A program made the position numbers and the translations under genes. Under the pieces are notes generated by a model that was not told where the DNA came from, did not search any database, and saw only the letters and a program-made list of their open reading frames with translations. 25,777 bases of DNA, from the NCBI GenBank assembly GCA_002328485.1, contig DCUF01000016.1, positions 33,934-59,710 of the forward strand, written 5' to 3'. How positions within the stretch are numbered: position 1 is the first letter of the stretch; each line of letters starts with the position of its first letter. Source of the DNA: Deltaproteobacteria bacterium UBA2221 (GTDB lineage Bacteria; Desulfobacterota; Syntrophorhabdia; Syntrophorhabdales; WCHB1-27). This document shows, piece by piece, positions 15,815 to 23,980 of this stretch.

Positions 15815-17073
15815 CGTACGACCAGCTCCCGAGCTACACGCGCCGCCTCGCGGCAGATTACCTCTTCCCCCTCGACATGTCGGTTCTCCATCAGTATGCG
15901 GCCCATGCAGATCACGGTATCGACTGCGCTGCCGTTGGCCGAGTAAACTATGTCGGATTTCATGTCGAAATTGGGCACGAATTCCGGCCTGTCCAGGTCG
16001 ATAAGGATGATGTCGGCCTGACTCCCCGCGGCTACCCTCCATTCGCCAAGCCTGAATATCTCGGCCCCCGTTTGTGTAGCATGGTCGAACGCCTCTTCAG
16101 CGGGCATGAAGGTTGGGTCTCCTGTGGAGAACTTCGCCAGAAGGGAGGCATATTTCATCGTTTCGATCATGTCTAAATGATTGTTGGACGAACATCCGTC
16201 GGTTCCAAGGCAGAAGGGTATCTCTTTCTGCGACACAAGGTGGTAGGGGAACAACTTTCCTACGCTCAATTTCAGATTCGACACCGGATTGTGAACCAAC
16301 TTTGCACCATGTTTCATCAGTATATCGCAGTCGGAATCATCGAGCCAGCATCCGTGGCATCCCACGAACCTCTCCGACAGTAATCCTATATCGCTCAGGA
16401 ATTCGACAGGGGAGAGACCATATTTCTCCCGACTGAAGACTGCCTCGCCCTCGGTTTCCGCAATGTGCATATGAATGAGGAGATCGTTCTTTTCCGCAAA
16501 ATCCCGAACCCAGCCCAGGCTCTCTGTTGAGACGGTATAGACGGCATGAGGCCCAAGAGCGAAGACTGCGTGGGGCAGGTACCTCTTGGCCTTTTCGTAA
16601 AGCTCCACATTGAGGGCTATCTGTCTTTCGCCCTGACCTGGGTCGAACATGTCGATAAGGACCGCACTGATAATCCCTCTCATACCCATATCACAGACGG
16701 CCCTGGCTGTACCGTCAAAGTGCCAATACATGTCATTAAAAACGGTGATACCGTTCTTGATCATCTCAAGGCAGGCGAGTTTTGTCCCCCAGTAAACGTC
16801 TTCCTCCGTGAGCTTTGCCTCCAAGACCCAGATCTTCTCCTCAAGCCAGCGCTTCAGTGGTATGTCGTCAGCGTATCCGCGGAAAAGGGTCATGGCCGCA
16901 TGGGTGTGCCCATTGATAAGAGAGGGGAGGGCAACTTTATTTCTTCCATCGATGACCCTATCGACAGGGCCGCGAAGCGAGTCTCCTGTCGCCGCTATTG
17001 TGCCGTCCTCTACCAGGATATCCTGGGTTGTGCCGTCCAGAAGCACATTCTTGATTAAGATACGACCACTCAT
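15811..17073 (-). CDS. mtaD: 5'-methylthioadenosine/S-adenosylhomocysteine deaminase
   Basis: A 420-residue metal-dependent amidohydrolase that deaminates MTA to methylthioinosine (and SAH to S-inosylhomocysteine) in the cytoplasm. Metal ligands are visible in INGHTHAAMTLFRGYADD, IHMHIAETEGE, VGCHGCW and LGTDGCSSNN. Length is typical of MtaD. The ATG overlaps the phosphorylase stop (ATGA) and its stop overlaps the Mut7-C start, so this is a tightly coupled operon. The immediate partner is a phosphorylase whose purine site looks suited to the deaminated product. Guanine or 8-oxoguanine deaminases are the nearest alternatives but fit less well. Confidence 0.9.
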   Translation of the reverse strand: MSGRILIKNVLLDGTTQDILVEDGTIAATGDSLRGPVDRVIDGRNKVALPSLINGHTHAAMTLFRGYADDIPLKRWLEEKIWVLEAKLTEEDVYWGTKLACLEMIKNGITVFNDMYWHFDGTARAVCDMGMRGIISAVLIDMFDPGQGERQIALNVELYEKAKRYLPHAVFALGPHAVYTVSTESLGWVRDFAEKNDLLIHMHIAETEGEAVFSREKYGLSPVEFLSDIGLLSERFVGCHGCWLDDSDCDILMKHGAKLVHNPVSNLKLSVGKLFPYHLVSQKEIPFCLGTDGCSSNNHLDMIETMKYASLLAKFSTGDPTFMPAEEAFDHATQTGAEIFRLGEWRVAAGSQADIILIDLDRPEFVPNFDMKSDIVYSANGSAVDTVICMGRILMENRHVEGEEVICREAARVARELVVR

Positions 17074-17768
17074 GAGGGAATATCCGCTCCGAGAAGCGTC
17101 CCAATCAACAATTCGATGGTGTCTCGGTTCGATCTTACGTTATCCTCGACCTCTTGCATGGTGAGCGGCTTCCGAGCGATTCCGTTTGCATAGTTGTCAA
17201 CGGAGCAAAGGCTGGCATAGGGGATCCCGCATTCAGCGCTGAGGGTCGCTTCTGACGCCATGGTCATTCCCACAATATCCGCGTACTTGCGAAGAAAATT
17301 GATCTCAGCCTTTGTCTCAAATCGAGGTCCCAGGGTCTGCGCGTAAACCCCACCCCACGTGACATGAAGACCGAGTTGTTCGCAGAGGTTTCTCAGGGTG
17401 CCTGACAGGGCCGGGTCCAAAGAGGGGATGGTGAAACGCATTTGGGAATTAAAGAAGGTGGGGATCACCCACGGGGCCATGAAATCATTGGGGATGACGA
17501 ACGATCCTGGTTTCAGTGCAATCTTCATACTGCCGACGGAGTTGATGGCCATAACGGCTGTGGCGCCGATGGTTTTCAAAGCCCAGATGTTTGCGTGGTG
17601 GTTGATGACATGGGGGGGTACCTTTTTTCGACCATGCCGCTGCAGAAATGCAAACCCCCCCGCCTGTCTGACCTGGACCTCTCCATGAGGTGTTTGAATA
17701 TTTCGTTCATCCCACTCCCCAAAAAGAGACGAATCGAGAAGCGATGTGCCCCCGACGATTGCTTTCAT
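17070..17768 (-). CDS. methylthioinosine/6-oxopurine nucleoside phosphorylase (MTAP family)
   Basis: A 232-residue phosphorylase of the MTAP/PNP-II family. The phosphate site RHGR followed by PPHVINHHANIWAL, GSMKIALKPGSFV, the QTLGPRFETKAEI loop and VGMTMASEATLSAE are all intact. Human MTAP has an aspartate pair at its adenine-binding site (TDYDCW). The aligned segment here is DNYANG, so the pair becomes Asn and Ala. An Asn at this site is typical of enzymes for 6-oxopurines, so methylthioinosine (or inosine/guanosine) is the likely substrate. The ATG follows GAGGG at a spacing of about 5 bases. It is the first gene of the minus-strand operon. Confidence 0.87.
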   Translation of the reverse strand: MKAIVGGTSLLDSSLFGEWDERNIQTPHGEVQVRQAGGFAFLQRHGRKKVPPHVINHHANIWALKTIGATAVMAINSVGSMKIALKPGSFVIPNDFMAPWVIPTFFNSQMRFTIPSLDPALSGTLRNLCEQLGLHVTWGGVYAQTLGPRFETKAEINFLRKYADIVGMTMASEATLSAECGIPYASLCSVDNYANGIARKPLTMQEVEDNVRSNRDTIELLIGTLLGADIPS

Positions 17769-17825
17769 CGTTCCCTCGCTTGAAGTTGACCGGTCGACCG
17801 CCGCTCAGTCCATAGAGACTTTGTT

Positions 17826-17854
17826 ATTATCTATGAATGAGGCCCATTCTTCAA
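17826..17854 (-). promoter_or_regulatory. sigma-70-type promoter of the phosphorylase-deaminase operon
   Basis: On the minus strand TTGAAG (17849-17854) is followed by exactly 17 bases and GATAAT (17826-17831), a 4/6 and 5/6 match to the consensus. The predicted start lies about 50 bases upstream of the phosphorylase ATG. A perfect 10-bp palindrome CGGTCGACCG (17791-17800) in the leader could bind a repressor; that is speculative. Confidence 0.6.
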
Positions 17855-17863
17855 CTTATAATT

Positions 17864-17952
17864 GGGGCTCACGTCGTCCCCTCCACTGGCGAAGCCGTCG
17901 GGGCCTCCCCCTCGCCCCACCGGAGGCTAAATCATCAGGGTCACGTCGCCCT
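17864..17952. repeat. pair of diverged hairpin repeats sharing loop TCACGTCG
   Basis: GGGG-CTCACGTCGT-CCCC (17864-17881) and AGGG-TCACGTCG-CCCT (17937-17952) share the loop core TCACGTCG, and their stems differ by a compensated base pair (G-C versus A-T). Each is followed by a second similar segment (GGCGAAGCCG and GCAAAGCTGG). Between them is a third hairpin: GGGGC (17900-17904) pairs with GCCCC (17914-17918), extended by CCG with CGG. No known riboswitch family fits. This could be a dispersed repeat or a structured RNA. Confidence 0.45.
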
Positions 17953-18180
17953 TTCGGCCGCAAAGCTGGCAAACTATCCCCTCACGGAAGACAAGAGACG
18001 GACATCTTAAGGAGGGCGGGGCGAAGATGAGCCCATGGAACAGCCTCCCCTGTGGGTGCTACGGCCTTTCTGCCCTTTAAGGGACCTCTTCTACCCCATT
18101 TGCGAGGGGAACGAAGCGTCCACAAGCCTCTTATGGACCAGGCGCAGGGGAGGAGTGACAGAGTCTGCCTTGAAGTTAGT

Positions 18181-19020
18181 CTACTTCATGTAGGCGAAGG
18201 CGTTGACGAAGCTAACCAGCTTGAAGTTGTTAGCGATTCCGAAAATAGTTTCACTATGGCCCAGAAAGAGAAAAGCCTTCTCGTTGAGGTTCTCGTAGCA
18301 CATCTGGAGCACCTTCGCTTTTGATACCTGATCAAAATAGATCAGAACATTTCTGATGAGAATCAGATCGATCTTGCTGTATCTTCTGCTGGCGTTATAG
18401 TCCATGAGATTGCACTTCTCGCTCAAAACCATCTTTTTGAGGTGGTCTTTTATCTCATAGCGGTCATCGGGCAACTTATTGAAGTACTTCCTTTTGATAT
18501 CCTCCGCAGTGTTTCTGAGCGAATAAGAAGAATAGACTCCCGCACGGACGGCCGCGAGGGCATTCTCGTTGATATCGGTGGCATATATAGCTATGTTCCA
18601 ACGTCCCACCGCTTCCTTCAACTGTTCGGCGAGAAGAATAGCCATGGTATAGGCCTCTTCCCCGGAGGAGGAGGCGGCACTCCAGATACGAAGCTGTCTG
18701 CTACCGTTTTGTTCTCTCCGCTTTATGATCTCGGGGAGTACATTCTTTTCGATGGCCGTAATCTGGTACTTATCCCGGAAAAAGCTGGTTTCGGTTATGG
18801 TAACCTTGTTCATGAGGCGATTCCACTCGGTGAACGAGGTTTTGTAATCCTCCAGAGCCCGCATATACTCGGTGACGCTCTTGTAGCCTGTTTCGTTCAA
18901 TATTTCTTCGATTCTCATCTCGAGTATGAAGCGGTTTTTTTCGGTAAAGAAGATGCCGGCTTTCTTATAGATATAATCCCTGAGGGCGGAAAATTCCTGA
19001 TTTGTCAAAGGCTTACTCAT
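18181..19020 (-). CDS. CheR-type protein-glutamate O-methyltransferase
   Basis: A 279-residue SAM-dependent methyltransferase that methylates glutamates on chemoreceptors. An N-terminal all-alpha domain (about 1-75) precedes the catalytic domain with ETSFFRD, the SAM-binding loop RIWSAASSSGEEAYTMA (the usual G-C in the loop replaced by A-S), IYATDINENAL, LILIRNVLIYFD and FLGHSET. Length is typical. Its ATG lies within the last 8 bases of the HDOD gene, so the two are co-translated. No CheB, CheA, CheW or receptor gene is in the window, so its partner is elsewhere or it serves a non-chemotaxis pathway. Confidence 0.92.
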   Translation of the reverse strand: MSKPLTNQEFSALRDYIYKKAGIFFTEKNRFILEMRIEEILNETGYKSVTEYMRALEDYKTSFTEWNRLMNKVTITETSFFRDKYQITAIEKNVLPEIIKRREQNGSRQLRIWSAASSSGEEAYTMAILLAEQLKEAVGRWNIAIYATDINENALAAVRAGVYSSYSLRNTAEDIKRKYFNKLPDDRYEIKDHLKKMVLSEKCNLMDYNASRRYSKIDLILIRNVLIYFDQVSKAKVLQMCYENLNEKAFLFLGHSETIFGIANNFKLVSFVNAFAYMK

Positions 19021-19897
19021 TTGTCATCATCCGTTCAAGCTCTGATATCTCGCCGTCTGCCCGGTCCAGGTCCATGACGAACTTGGCCACGTCCATGTTC
19101 TCTAAATTAGGATGGGCTTTTGCAATGAACTGAAATGCGCTCGATTCGGAGATAACCATTCCTGTCTCATCACCCCCAAAACCGAAACCTGTCAGCCTTG
19201 AAACCTGGTTGGCTAAGGAAACGACACTCACTATCATCCGGTGTTCTCCAGAAGACTCCTCGATGGAGTGATGAAAAGAGGCAATCTCGCAGAAGAGTGG
19301 GGGTAGCTTCCATTTCTCCATGAGCCAGCCGCCTATCTTCGCATGAGTTTCCCCAAGGACCCGCGTTTCTGCATCGATGACGGGCATGTTCTCTTTGAAA
19401 GTAACCTCGACGATCTTCGTGTAGAGGGGGTGAAAGAACCTGTCGAGAACCACCATGCCGACGTCATGCATCAACCCGCCAAGATAGAGGTTGCTCGTTG
19501 GCAACCCGAACTCCACTGCGAACATGCGGGCGATGACCCCTGTGGCCACTGAATGCCTCCAGAAGGATCGAAGATCCATCGTCTTCTGTCCCTTTTTGCT
19601 CGGGGCAAGGGCGGATGCTGCTCCACAGGACATGCAAAGAGATGTCAATTCCTTGATGCCCAGCATGGCTACGGCGTGATCGAGGCTGTTCACCCTGTTG
19701 GGTAGACCGTAGAATGCCGAGTTGGCGATGCGAAGGACATTCATGGTCATCGAGGGGTCCTTTGATATAACATCGGCCAGTGCCTTGAAGTCCACGTCAT
19801 CCTGATTCAGGAGTTGAACAAGCTCGTTCATTACCAGGGGGATAGGAGGCAGGAAATCCCGTATCCCCTCCACTTTCTGTCGTATACTATCAATCAT
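19013..19897 (-). CDS. HDOD domain signalling protein
   Basis: About 294 residues. An HDOD domain fills most of the protein: PPIPLVMNELVQLLNQDDV near the start, then LRIANSAFYGLPNRVNSLDHA, the His of WRHSVATG, GLMHDVGMVVLDRF with an HD pair, and FHHSIEES. Unlike many HDOD proteins it retains an HD dyad, so catalysis is not excluded. I start it at the ATG at 19897 because GAGAGG lies 6 bases upstream; the frame could begin at a GTG at 19936 without a clear ribosome site. It is coupled to cheR, suggesting one signalling output. Confidence 0.87.
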   Translation of the reverse strand: MIDSIRQKVEGIRDFLPPIPLVMNELVQLLNQDDVDFKALADVISKDPSMTMNVLRIANSAFYGLPNRVNSLDHAVAMLGIKELTSLCMSCGAASALAPSKKGQKTMDLRSFWRHSVATGVIARMFAVEFGLPTSNLYLGGLMHDVGMVVLDRFFHPLYTKIVEVTFKENMPVIDAETRVLGETHAKIGGWLMEKWKLPPLFCEIASFHHSIEESSGEHRMIVSVVSLANQVSRLTGFGFGGDETGMVISESSAFQFIAKAHPNLENMDVAKFVMDLDRADGEISELERMMTNE

Positions 19898-20013
19898 AAG
19901 CGCCCTCTCGGGGTTGGTATTCGAATCCCGCAACACAAGATATTATCGTCGATTGCAACAAAAACCTTACCTCCATGCGGCTGCGAAGAAGGATGAACCT
20001 CGGGGAGTCAAAT

Positions 20014-22050
20014 CTATGGACTGTTTGGACCAGTAACCATCTTTAAGAATGCTGCCTCGTCAAGCAGGTCTATACCGAGGGCCTTCGCTTTTTCGAGTTT
20101 GGTGCCCCCTCCTTCCCCGACAACCAGGTAGTCCACAGTCTTACTCACGGATGCGGCGGTTCGTCCCCCCATGGACTCAACTTTTTTCCTTGCCTCTTCT
20201 CTCGTCATACTCGTCAGGGCGCCTGTGAATAGGAACACCTTTCCCGCCATGGGGTTCACAAGAGAGGCATCTGATAGTGCCGTCTTTTTGTATATAATGT
20301 CGACCCCCTTTCGAAGGAGCCGCTCGATACTCTCTCTGTTCTCTCCATCTTCAAAAAAGGTGACGATACTGTTTGCAACCTCGGGCCCTATCTCCGGAAT
20401 CTTCATCAGTTCCCCCTCCTGGGCGTTCATGAGGAGGTGAATATCTGTGTAGCTTTCGGTAAGAAGATCGGCTATATGTTCACCCACATGGGGAATACCT
20501 AAAGCGTAGAGAAAACGGGAGAATGTGGGGTTCTTGGAACGCTCTATTGAAGCAATGATGTTGCCCGCCGATTTATCGGCCAGCCGCTCAAGGCCGACGA
20601 GATCCTCCTTTCTTACCTCGTAGACGTGAGCGACATTTCTCACGAGTCCACTCTCTACGAGCTGTTCCACGAGCTTCGTCCCCAGTCCATCGATGTCCAT
20701 CGCCCTTTTGGACGCAAAATGGCGGATCCTACCCTTAATCTGGGCGGGGCAGTTCATATTCACGCACCTTCTTACCGCTTCGTCCCTTTCCCTGACGACC
20801 TTCTCCTTGCAAACAGGGCAGTATTCGGGCATCCTGAAGGGAACCTCAGTGCCTGTCCGTTTAGCCAGGATTACTTTGATCACCTCAGGAATAACGTCCC
20901 CCGCACGGGTGACCAAAACCGTGTCCCCTTTTCTTATATCTTTTCGAGCGATTTCGTCCTCATTGTGTAACGTCGCACGACTTACCTCCACGCCTCCGAT
21001 AACGACCGGCTTCAGGATGGCCACAGGGGTAAGCGCCCCTGTCCTCCCGACGGAAACTATTATATCGTCAACCACGGTTGTCTCTTCATAAGCCTCGAAT
21101 TTATAGGCCAAGGCCCAGCGAGGGGCCCGGGAAACACTACCCAGTCGTTCCTGAAGATCGAGGCGATTGACCTTGACGACCGTTCCGTCGATCTCGTACG
21201 GCAGTTCCTCCCGCATGCCGGAAAGCCGACCGTAGGCGGTAATAACCTCCTCGATTCCGGAACAGAGTCGTATAAGGGGATTGACGTAGAACCCCCATTT
21301 CCTGAGCAATTCAAGGAATTGATAGTGGGTCTCGGCGGTGAACCCGAGCATCTGTCCTACCCCGTAGCAAAACATCCGGAGCCTTCTCTGGGCGGAAATT
21401 CTTGGATCGAGCTGCCTGAGCGATCCCGCGGCAGCATTTCGAGGGTTCGCGAATATCGGCTCACCCGTAAGCCCTCGCTTCTTGTTCAGGTCTCTAAACT
21501 CCTGTTTGCCCATATAGACCTCACCCCGTACCTCCAATCTGTCAGGGATCGCGATGTCCTGGTGTGAGAAGAGGCGCATGGGGATGGTATGAATGGTGCG
21601 TAGGTTCTGGGTTATATCCTCTCCGGTATACCCATCGCCTCTCGTGGAGCCTGAGATAAACTCTCCTTTCTCATAAACGAGTTCCACGGCCAGTCCGTCT
21701 ATTTTTGGCTCAATGACATAATCGACGTCAGAAGTATCGAGGAGCTTTCTAACGCGGCTGTCGAATTCCCTCACCTCCTCTTCCTTGAAAGCATTCGCCA
21801 GGCTCAGCATGGGAATGGTGTGTGGGGCTGTCGCGAACTGGCCCAAAGGTTGTGCCCCCACCCTCTGGGTGGGTGACGCTGGTGTGATGAGGTCTGGAAA
21901 ACTGCGCTCAAGCTCGGTTAGCCGGTGCATCAGCCTGTCGAACTCGGTGTCTGAGACGACAGGGTCATCCAGAACGTAATATCGATGATTGTGGTATTCT
22001 ATTTCTGCCCTCAGCTGCTGTATTTCCTTCTCGGCCTCAGATCGGTCCAT
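20014..22050 (-). CDS. ligA: NAD-dependent DNA ligase LigA
   Basis: A 678-residue replicative ligase sealing nicks using NAD. Domain Ia contains HNHRYYVLDDP (about 20-30), the adenylated lysine is K116 in EPKIDG, and an OB fold follows. A zinc finger C-x2-C-x14-C-x4-C, helix-hairpin-helix repeats (KIPEIGPEVANSI) and a C-terminal BRCT domain (FLFTGALTSMTREEA) complete the family order. The open frame extends 70 codons upstream to 22260. The start at 22050 is chosen because GAGAGGA lies 4 bases before it and family homology begins there. The extension would run into the divergent ino1. Confidence 0.97.
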   Translation of the reverse strand: MDRSEAEKEIQQLRAEIEYHNHRYYVLDDPVVSDTEFDRLMHRLTELERSFPDLITPASPTQRVGAQPLGQFATAPHTIPMLSLANAFKEEEVREFDSRVRKLLDTSDVDYVIEPKIDGLAVELVYEKGEFISGSTRGDGYTGEDITQNLRTIHTIPMRLFSHQDIAIPDRLEVRGEVYMGKQEFRDLNKKRGLTGEPIFANPRNAAAGSLRQLDPRISAQRRLRMFCYGVGQMLGFTAETHYQFLELLRKWGFYVNPLIRLCSGIEEVITAYGRLSGMREELPYEIDGTVVKVNRLDLQERLGSVSRAPRWALAYKFEAYEETTVVDDIIVSVGRTGALTPVAILKPVVIGGVEVSRATLHNEDEIARKDIRKGDTVLVTRAGDVIPEVIKVILAKRTGTEVPFRMPEYCPVCKEKVVRERDEAVRRCVNMNCPAQIKGRIRHFASKRAMDIDGLGTKLVEQLVESGLVRNVAHVYEVRKEDLVGLERLADKSAGNIIASIERSKNPTFSRFLYALGIPHVGEHIADLLTESYTDIHLLMNAQEGELMKIPEIGPEVANSIVTFFEDGENRESIERLLRKGVDIIYKKTALSDASLVNPMAGKVFLFTGALTSMTREEARKKVESMGGRTAASVSKTVDYLVVGEGGGTKLEKAKALGIDLLDEAAFLKMVTGPNSP

Positions 22051-22222
22051 GGTGTCCTCTCGGGCGTGATCGCTGTGTTTTTCCTGTCTGAATCTCCCCC
22101 TAAGGGTATACGTCCCAAACATTGTAACAAAAATCGGTTTCAAATTTCCCTCATTAGCTATAGAATGGATCGAGGTCGCTGAACAGGAGCGGCAAAATAA
22201 AACAGAAATTGAAAGGATCTTC

Positions 22223-23317
22223 ATGGGAGAAATCCGAGTCGGCATTGTGGGAGTAGGCAACTGCGCGAGCGCGTTGATACAGGGAATCGATTACTATGCG
22301 AAACGGAACGGGTCGGACGTGAGCGGCCTCATGCATGCGGATATTGGTGGGTATTCTGCCGAACACATCAAGTTCGTTGCCGCCTTCGACGTAGACGAGC
22401 GTAAGGTGGGCAAAAGCCTTCGAGACGCGATCTTTGCACCCCCAAACTGCACGAAGCCCATAGCACCGGATCTCATCCTTGATCCGGTGACCGTATCAAT
22501 GGGCAATCCTCTCGATGGGATTTCTCCACATATGGAGGAGTATCCCCAACACAAACGATTCGTGCTTTCGGACCGTCCTCCTGAGGACGTGGAAAAGATA
22601 TTGTTGGAGCGGGGCGTCGATATACTGATTAACTATCTGCCGGTCGGCTCTGAGGAGGCTGCCCGATTCTATGCCCAATGCTGTCTGGAAACAGGTGTCA
22701 GCCTCATCAACTGCATGCCGGTCTTCATCGGATCCGATCCAGTCTGGACGGAGAGGTTCAGGGAAAAAGGCATACCAATCGTCGGGGACGATGTGAAGTC
22801 TCAGATGGGGGCGACCATAATTCACCGCACCTTGGCAAAGCTCTTCGCCCAGCGAGGGGTCAAGATCGACCGCACCTACCAGTTGAATACGGGCGGCAAT
22901 ACGGATTTTTTGAATATGCTTAACAGAGATCGACTTGTGTCCAAGAAGATCTCCAAGACAGAGGCGGTGCAGTCATTGCTGGACAGGCCGATCGAATCGG
23001 AGAATATTCATGTAGGGCCGTCAGACTATGTGCCCTGGCAGTGTGACAACAAGATCTGCTTTCTGCGAATGGAAGGCAGGATATTTGGTGATATCCCGAT
23101 CGATCTCGAATTGAGACTGTCTGTGGAGGACTCACCCAATAGCGGAGGATGTGTCATTGATGCCATTCGGTGCTGCAAGATCGCTCGGGACAGAGGCATA
23201 GGTGGCGTCCTCGAATCGATATCGGCGTATACCATGAAACATCCCATAAAACAGGTGCCTGACAACATTGCGAGAGAGATGGTAGAGGAGTTCATAAGGG
23301 GCGAGAGGTTGAGTTAG
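22223..23317 (+). CDS. ino1: inositol-3-phosphate synthase
   Basis: A 364-residue NAD-dependent enzyme converting glucose-6-phosphate to 1L-myo-inositol 1-phosphate. The Rossmann motif GIVGVGNCASALIQG (residues 8-22) is followed by INYLPVGSEEA, GDDVKSQMGATI with the catalytic lysine region, and TGGNTDFLNM. Size and motifs are like the short mycobacterial/archaeal type rather than the approximately 500-residue eukaryotic type. AAAGGA precedes the ATG at 5 bases. It is divergent from ligA and followed, after a 9-base gap, by a CDP-alcohol phosphatidyltransferase, which points to inositol phospholipid synthesis. Confidence 0.94.
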   Translation: MGEIRVGIVGVGNCASALIQGIDYYAKRNGSDVSGLMHADIGGYSAEHIKFVAAFDVDERKVGKSLRDAIFAPPNCTKPIAPDLILDPVTVSMGNPLDGISPHMEEYPQHKRFVLSDRPPEDVEKILLERGVDILINYLPVGSEEAARFYAQCCLETGVSLINCMPVFIGSDPVWTERFREKGIPIVGDDVKSQMGATIIHRTLAKLFAQRGVKIDRTYQLNTGGNTDFLNMLNRDRLVSKKISKTEAVQSLLDRPIESENIHVGPSDYVPWQCDNKICFLRMEGRIFGDIPIDLELRLSVEDSPNSGGCVIDAIRCCKIARDRGIGGVLESISAYTMKHPIKQVPDNIAREMVEEFIRGERLS

Positions 23318-23326
23318 GAGCTGCCC

Positions 23327-23929
23327 TTGCTGAGTTCTAAAGTCGGCCATTCCCTTGACCCAATAGCATTTAAACTGTACCGCTTTTTGTTTAGAGGCCG
23401 AAACATCAGGCCAAACGCCATAACCCTTGCGGGGTTCCTCTTTGCTCTGATTGCCTCTGCCTGCATTGCCAGTGGTCGTCTGTTACTCGCCGGAATACTG
23501 CTTCTTTTCTCAGGCATTCTTGACGTGTTGGACGGTGCTGTTGCTCGGAATACCAACACCGTATCCCCCTTTGGGGGTTTTTTTGATTCGGTTTTGGATC
23601 GCTACAGTGATCTCTTCGTGATGCTTGGCATCTTACTGTTTTTTCTTCGGATCCACGATTCTTTTTTCGTGATGCTCGCGGGTGCCACCTCCGTGGGTGT
23701 TGCGGCCATTCCATACGCAAGGGCTCGTGCCGAGGCGGAAGGGATAAGCTGTAAGAATGGGCTCATGGAGCGGCCGGAGCGGTTGATTCTTTTGGTATTG
23801 GGACTATGTTTTGGCGTGTTACCTATAGTCGTCGTTATTCTGGCCGTTCTTACTCACGTAACCGTTGTTCAGAGGGTTCTCTTCGTGAGAGGGGCAATGA
23901 AAAACCCAGGGTTTGACAAGAAATCTTGA
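23327..23929 (+). CDS. CDP-alcohol phosphatidyltransferase, probably inositol-phosphate type
   Basis: A 200-residue integral membrane enzyme with about six hydrophobic helices. The family motif DGxxAR-x8-Gx3Dx3D is complete (DGAVAR, then G, D and D in GGFFDSVLD). It joins a CDP-activated lipid to a polar alcohol. Coming directly after inositol-3-phosphate synthase, the likely acceptor is inositol phosphate, giving phosphatidylinositol phosphate as in actinobacteria and archaea; this is inferred from context. The start is TTG, with GGAG 6 bases upstream overlapping the ino1 stop. Glycerol phosphate (PgsA-like) is the main alternative. Confidence 0.86.
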   Translation: MLSSKVGHSLDPIAFKLYRFLFRGRNIRPNAITLAGFLFALIASACIASGRLLLAGILLLFSGILDVLDGAVARNTNTVSPFGGFFDSVLDRYSDLFVMLGILLFFLRIHDSFFVMLAGATSVGVAAIPYARARAEAEGISCKNGLMERPERLILLVLGLCFGVLPIVVVILAVLTHVTVVQRVLFVRGAMKNPGFDKKS

Positions 23930-23942
23930 AATAGGGTACAGT
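23913..23942 (+). promoter_or_regulatory. candidate promoter for the moaE-like/ispG pair
   Basis: A perfect TTGACA (23913-23918) is followed after 18 bases by TACAGT (23937-23942, 4/6). It overlaps the last codons of the phosphatidyltransferase gene and would start a leader of about 30 bases. Read-through from ino1 is equally possible. Confidence 0.42.
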
Positions 23943-23980
23943 CGATACGATCAAGGGGCTAAGAAAGCGAGGATTTTACA

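Larger units (their letters stand above)
17769..18180. other. 412-base spacer without a convincing gene
   Basis: It lies between the cheR stop and the phosphorylase start, both on the minus strand. It holds the phosphorylase promoter (17826-17854) and the hairpin-repeat pair (17864-17952). It also has an imperfect hairpin GTCCACAAG-cct-CTTATGGAC (18118-18138) about 40 bases after cheR, which lacks a good T-tract on either strand. Short open frames here are arginine- and proline-rich on the plus strand and look like translated repeat. I see no tRNA and no known riboswitch. Confidence 0.7.

Noticed and set aside
15815..16042. An upstream extension of the Mut7-C frame to an ATG at 16042
   Set aside because: The extension lies inside mtaD, is arginine/glycine-rich, and is unlike the family, whose N-terminal motif begins right after the GTG at 15814.
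17746..18030. A 94-codon plus-strand frame rich in Ser-Arg-Arg repeats
   Set aside because: It spans the phosphorylase 5' end and the hairpin repeats and has no domain. It is better explained as translated repeat DNA.
17861..18030. A possible c-di-GMP, cobalamin or SAM-type riboswitch
   Set aside because: Fragments such as CGCAAAGC and CCACTGG recall these families, but the full conserved cores and their order are absent on both strands.
18027..18080. A 17-codon frame MSPWNSLPCGCYGLSAL preceded by AAGGAGG
   Set aside because: The ribosome-site spacing (about 11 bases) is long, there is no leader-peptide logic because the next plus-strand gene is kilobases away, and such short frames arise by chance.
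18118..18138. Hairpin GTCCACAAG-cct-CTTATGGAC as a cheR terminator
   Set aside because: The 9-bp stem contains a mismatch or wobble and is not followed by a convincing T-tract on the minus strand, so it is not called as a terminator.
18442..19077. A 211-codon plus-strand frame within cheR
   Set aside because: It is antisense to a CheR with all family motifs intact and has no support of its own.
22051..22260. A 70-codon N-terminal extension of LigA
   Set aside because: LigA homology starts at the ATG at 22050, which has a good ribosome site. The extension is not ligase-like and would overlap the divergent ino1.
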